A stretch of DNA of 7,104 bases, from positions 1 to 7,104 of the forward strand of contig CAJAFD010000357.1 in NCBI GenBank assembly GCA_903938935.1. The letters run 5' to 3'. Of this stretch, positions 6,025 to 7,104 are shown piece by piece. Numbering within the stretch: position 1 is the stretch's first letter; each line of letters opens with the position of its first letter. This stretch comes from an uncultured Opitutia bacterium. Lineage in GTDB: Bacteria; Verrucomicrobiota; Verrucomicrobiia; Opitutales; Opitutaceae. The notes beneath the pieces are model-generated. The model saw only the letters and a list, made by a program, of their open reading frames with translations. It was not told the origin of the DNA and did no database searches. Made by a program: the position numbers and the translations under genes.

Positions 6025-7104
6025 TCAGAGCTTGGGGAATTTGACCCACTTCGCGCCGGCTTTACCGGATTTCACGGCGGTCTCGATGAACGCCATGCCG
6101 GCGAGGCCGTCGTCGATCGTCGGGAAATCGTAGCCAGCTTTCGGGGCTTTGCGACCCGCGATGGAATCGGCGATAGCGACGGCGGCGCCGCGGTAGATGT
6201 TGGCGAAAGCCTCAATGAAACCTTCGGGATGCGCGAAGGGCGTGCGCATGGCGCCTTTGGCGGCCTCGCAATGATAGCTGTTGCCGCGACGGTGGATTTG
6301 TTGGGGCGCGTCGGCTTTTTTCCAGATGAGCTCGTTGGGGTTTTCTTGGAACCATTGCAGCGAGCCCTCGGTGCCGAAGACGCGGATGTTGAGGTTGTTT
6401 TCCTCGCCGCTGGAAATCTGCGAGGCGAAGAGGATGCCCTTCACGCCATCGGTGAAACGGACGAGGCAGTTGCCGTCGTCGTCGAGGAGGCGGCCGGGGA
6501 TGAACGTCGAGAGTTCGGCGCAAAGTGAATCGACTTCGAGGCCGGTGATGTAGCGGGCGAGATTGTGAGCGTGTGTGCCGATGTCGCCCATGCAGTTGGA
6601 AACGCCGGAGACGTTGGGGTCCATACGCCAGTTGGCGATCTTGCTGGGTTTGGCGTCTTCGAAGGCGCTGGTGGCGTAGCCTTGCGGGTACTCGACGACG
6701 ACTTTGAGGAGTTTGCCAAGTTTGCCGCTGCGGACCCAGTCGCGGGCTTCTTTGACCATCGGGTAGCCGGTGTAGTTGTGCGTGAGCGCGAAAACTTTGC
6801 CGGATTTTTTCACGGTGTCGCGGAGCTTGCGGCCCTCGGCGAGGGTGAAGCAGAGCGGTTTGTCGCAGACGACGTGGAAGCCAGCCTCGAGGAACGTGCG
6901 GGCGATGGGCGCGTGGGTGTTGTTGCGCGTGACGATCGAGACGAAGTCGATGCGTTGGTCGGCGGGCAGGGCGGCTTCGGCGCGAGCCATTTCTTGATAC
7001 GTGGCGTAGACGCGGGCCGGATCGAGAAACAGATCGGCGCCGGAGGCTTTGGATTTGGCGGGATCGGAGGAGAAGCAGCCGGCGACGAGGTCGATCTCGC
7101 CGTC
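6025..7104 (-). CDS. Gfo/Idh/MocA-family oxidoreductase, N-terminus outside window
   Basis: On the minus strand the frame is open from the right window edge (7104) to the TGA at 6027-6025, giving 359 visible codons. The internal ATG at 6990 is unlikely to be the start, because the 38 upstream codons (ending in YATYQE) continue the Rossmann fold: EIDLVAGCFS fits the second strand. The first strand with the nucleotide-binding glycine loop would lie beyond the edge. Seen in visible numbering are TRNNTHAPIA (about 59-68), VCDKPLCF (79-86) with the family's conserved Lys, and GDIGTHAHNLARY (173-185), carrying the histidines of the substrate-site helix. The C-terminal domain includes FGTEGSLQW and an HPEGFIEAFANIY stretch typical of this family. 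The product is probably a cytoplasmic NAD(P)-dependent sugar or cyclitol dehydrogenase, but the missing N-terminus could hold an export signal. It is not a close copy of the other Gfo/Idh/MocA gene in the window: motifs and domain spacing differ. It converges on msrB. Confidence 0.92.
   Translation of the reverse strand, partial: DGEIDLVAGCFSSDPAKSKASGADLFLDPARVYATYQEMARAEAALPADQRIDFVSIVTRNNTHAPIARTFLEAGFHVVCDKPLCFTLAEGRKLRDTVKKSGKVFALTHNYTGYPMVKEARDWVRSGKLGKLLKVVVEYPQGYATSAFEDAKPSKIANWRMDPNVSGVSNCMGDIGTHAHNLARYITGLEVDSLCAELSTFIPGRLLDDDGNCLVRFTDGVKGILFASQISSGEENNLNIRVFGTEGSLQWFQENPNELIWKKADAPQQIHRRGNSYHCEAAKGAMRTPFAHPEGFIEAFANIYRGAAVAIADSIAGRKAPKAGYDFPTIDDGLAGMAFIETAVKSGKAGAKWVKFPKL

Noticed and set aside
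6988..6990. ATG at 6990 (minus strand) as the start of the second oxidoreductase.
   Set aside because: The 38 codons upstream to the window edge stay open and encode expected Rossmann-fold sequence; starting at 6990 would remove the cofactor-binding region.

Overview
The window reads as ordinary chromosomal DNA from a GC-rich heterotrophic bacterium. My best guess is Verrucomicrobiota (Opitutaceae-like), or less likely a planctomycete. The guess rests on three things: a secreted Gfo/Idh/MocA oxidoreductase next to a sugar phosphate isomerase/epimerase, NagA/NagB variants with the HLGNGCP and GIGENGHIAFNDPP signatures, and start codons that almost never have a Shine-Dalgarno sequence. This is inference from gene style, not from a phylogenetic marker.

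Layout. Positions 1-3282 hold four closely spaced plus-strand genes that look like one operon: the 3' part of a nagA-like deacetylase gene, nagB, an exported Gfo/Idh/MocA-type protein, and a TIM-barrel sugar isomerase/epimerase. The gaps are 9, 15 and 33 nt. After an 82-nt gap comes a second plus-strand pair, a VTT-domain membrane protein overlapping xseA (large subunit of exonuclease VII) by 20 nt. Next is a methionine sulfoxide reductase B gene predicted to encode a lipoprotein. A minus-strand gene, a second Gfo/Idh/MocA oxidoreductase cut by the right window edge, converges on msrB. A hairpin terminator oriented for the minus-strand gene lies between them.

How the genes work together. NagA and NagB would turn N-acetylglucosamine 6-phosphate into glucosamine 6-phosphate and then fructose 6-phosphate plus ammonia, feeding glycolysis. 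The exported oxidoreductase and the isomerase that follow suggest oxidation and rearrangement of further sugars, though their substrates cannot be read from the sequence. The VTT protein/xseA and msrB segments are housekeeping: membrane, DNA repair and protein repair outside the cytoplasm.

I see no RNA genes, CRISPR array, insertion sequence, prophage or integration site. No clearly novel multi-gene system is visible. The points most worth a second look are variations within known families: a secreted oxidoreductase with a degenerate nucleotide-binding glycine motif, an MsrB without the usual zinc and resolving cysteines, and a NagA-like protein lacking the usual C-terminal strands.
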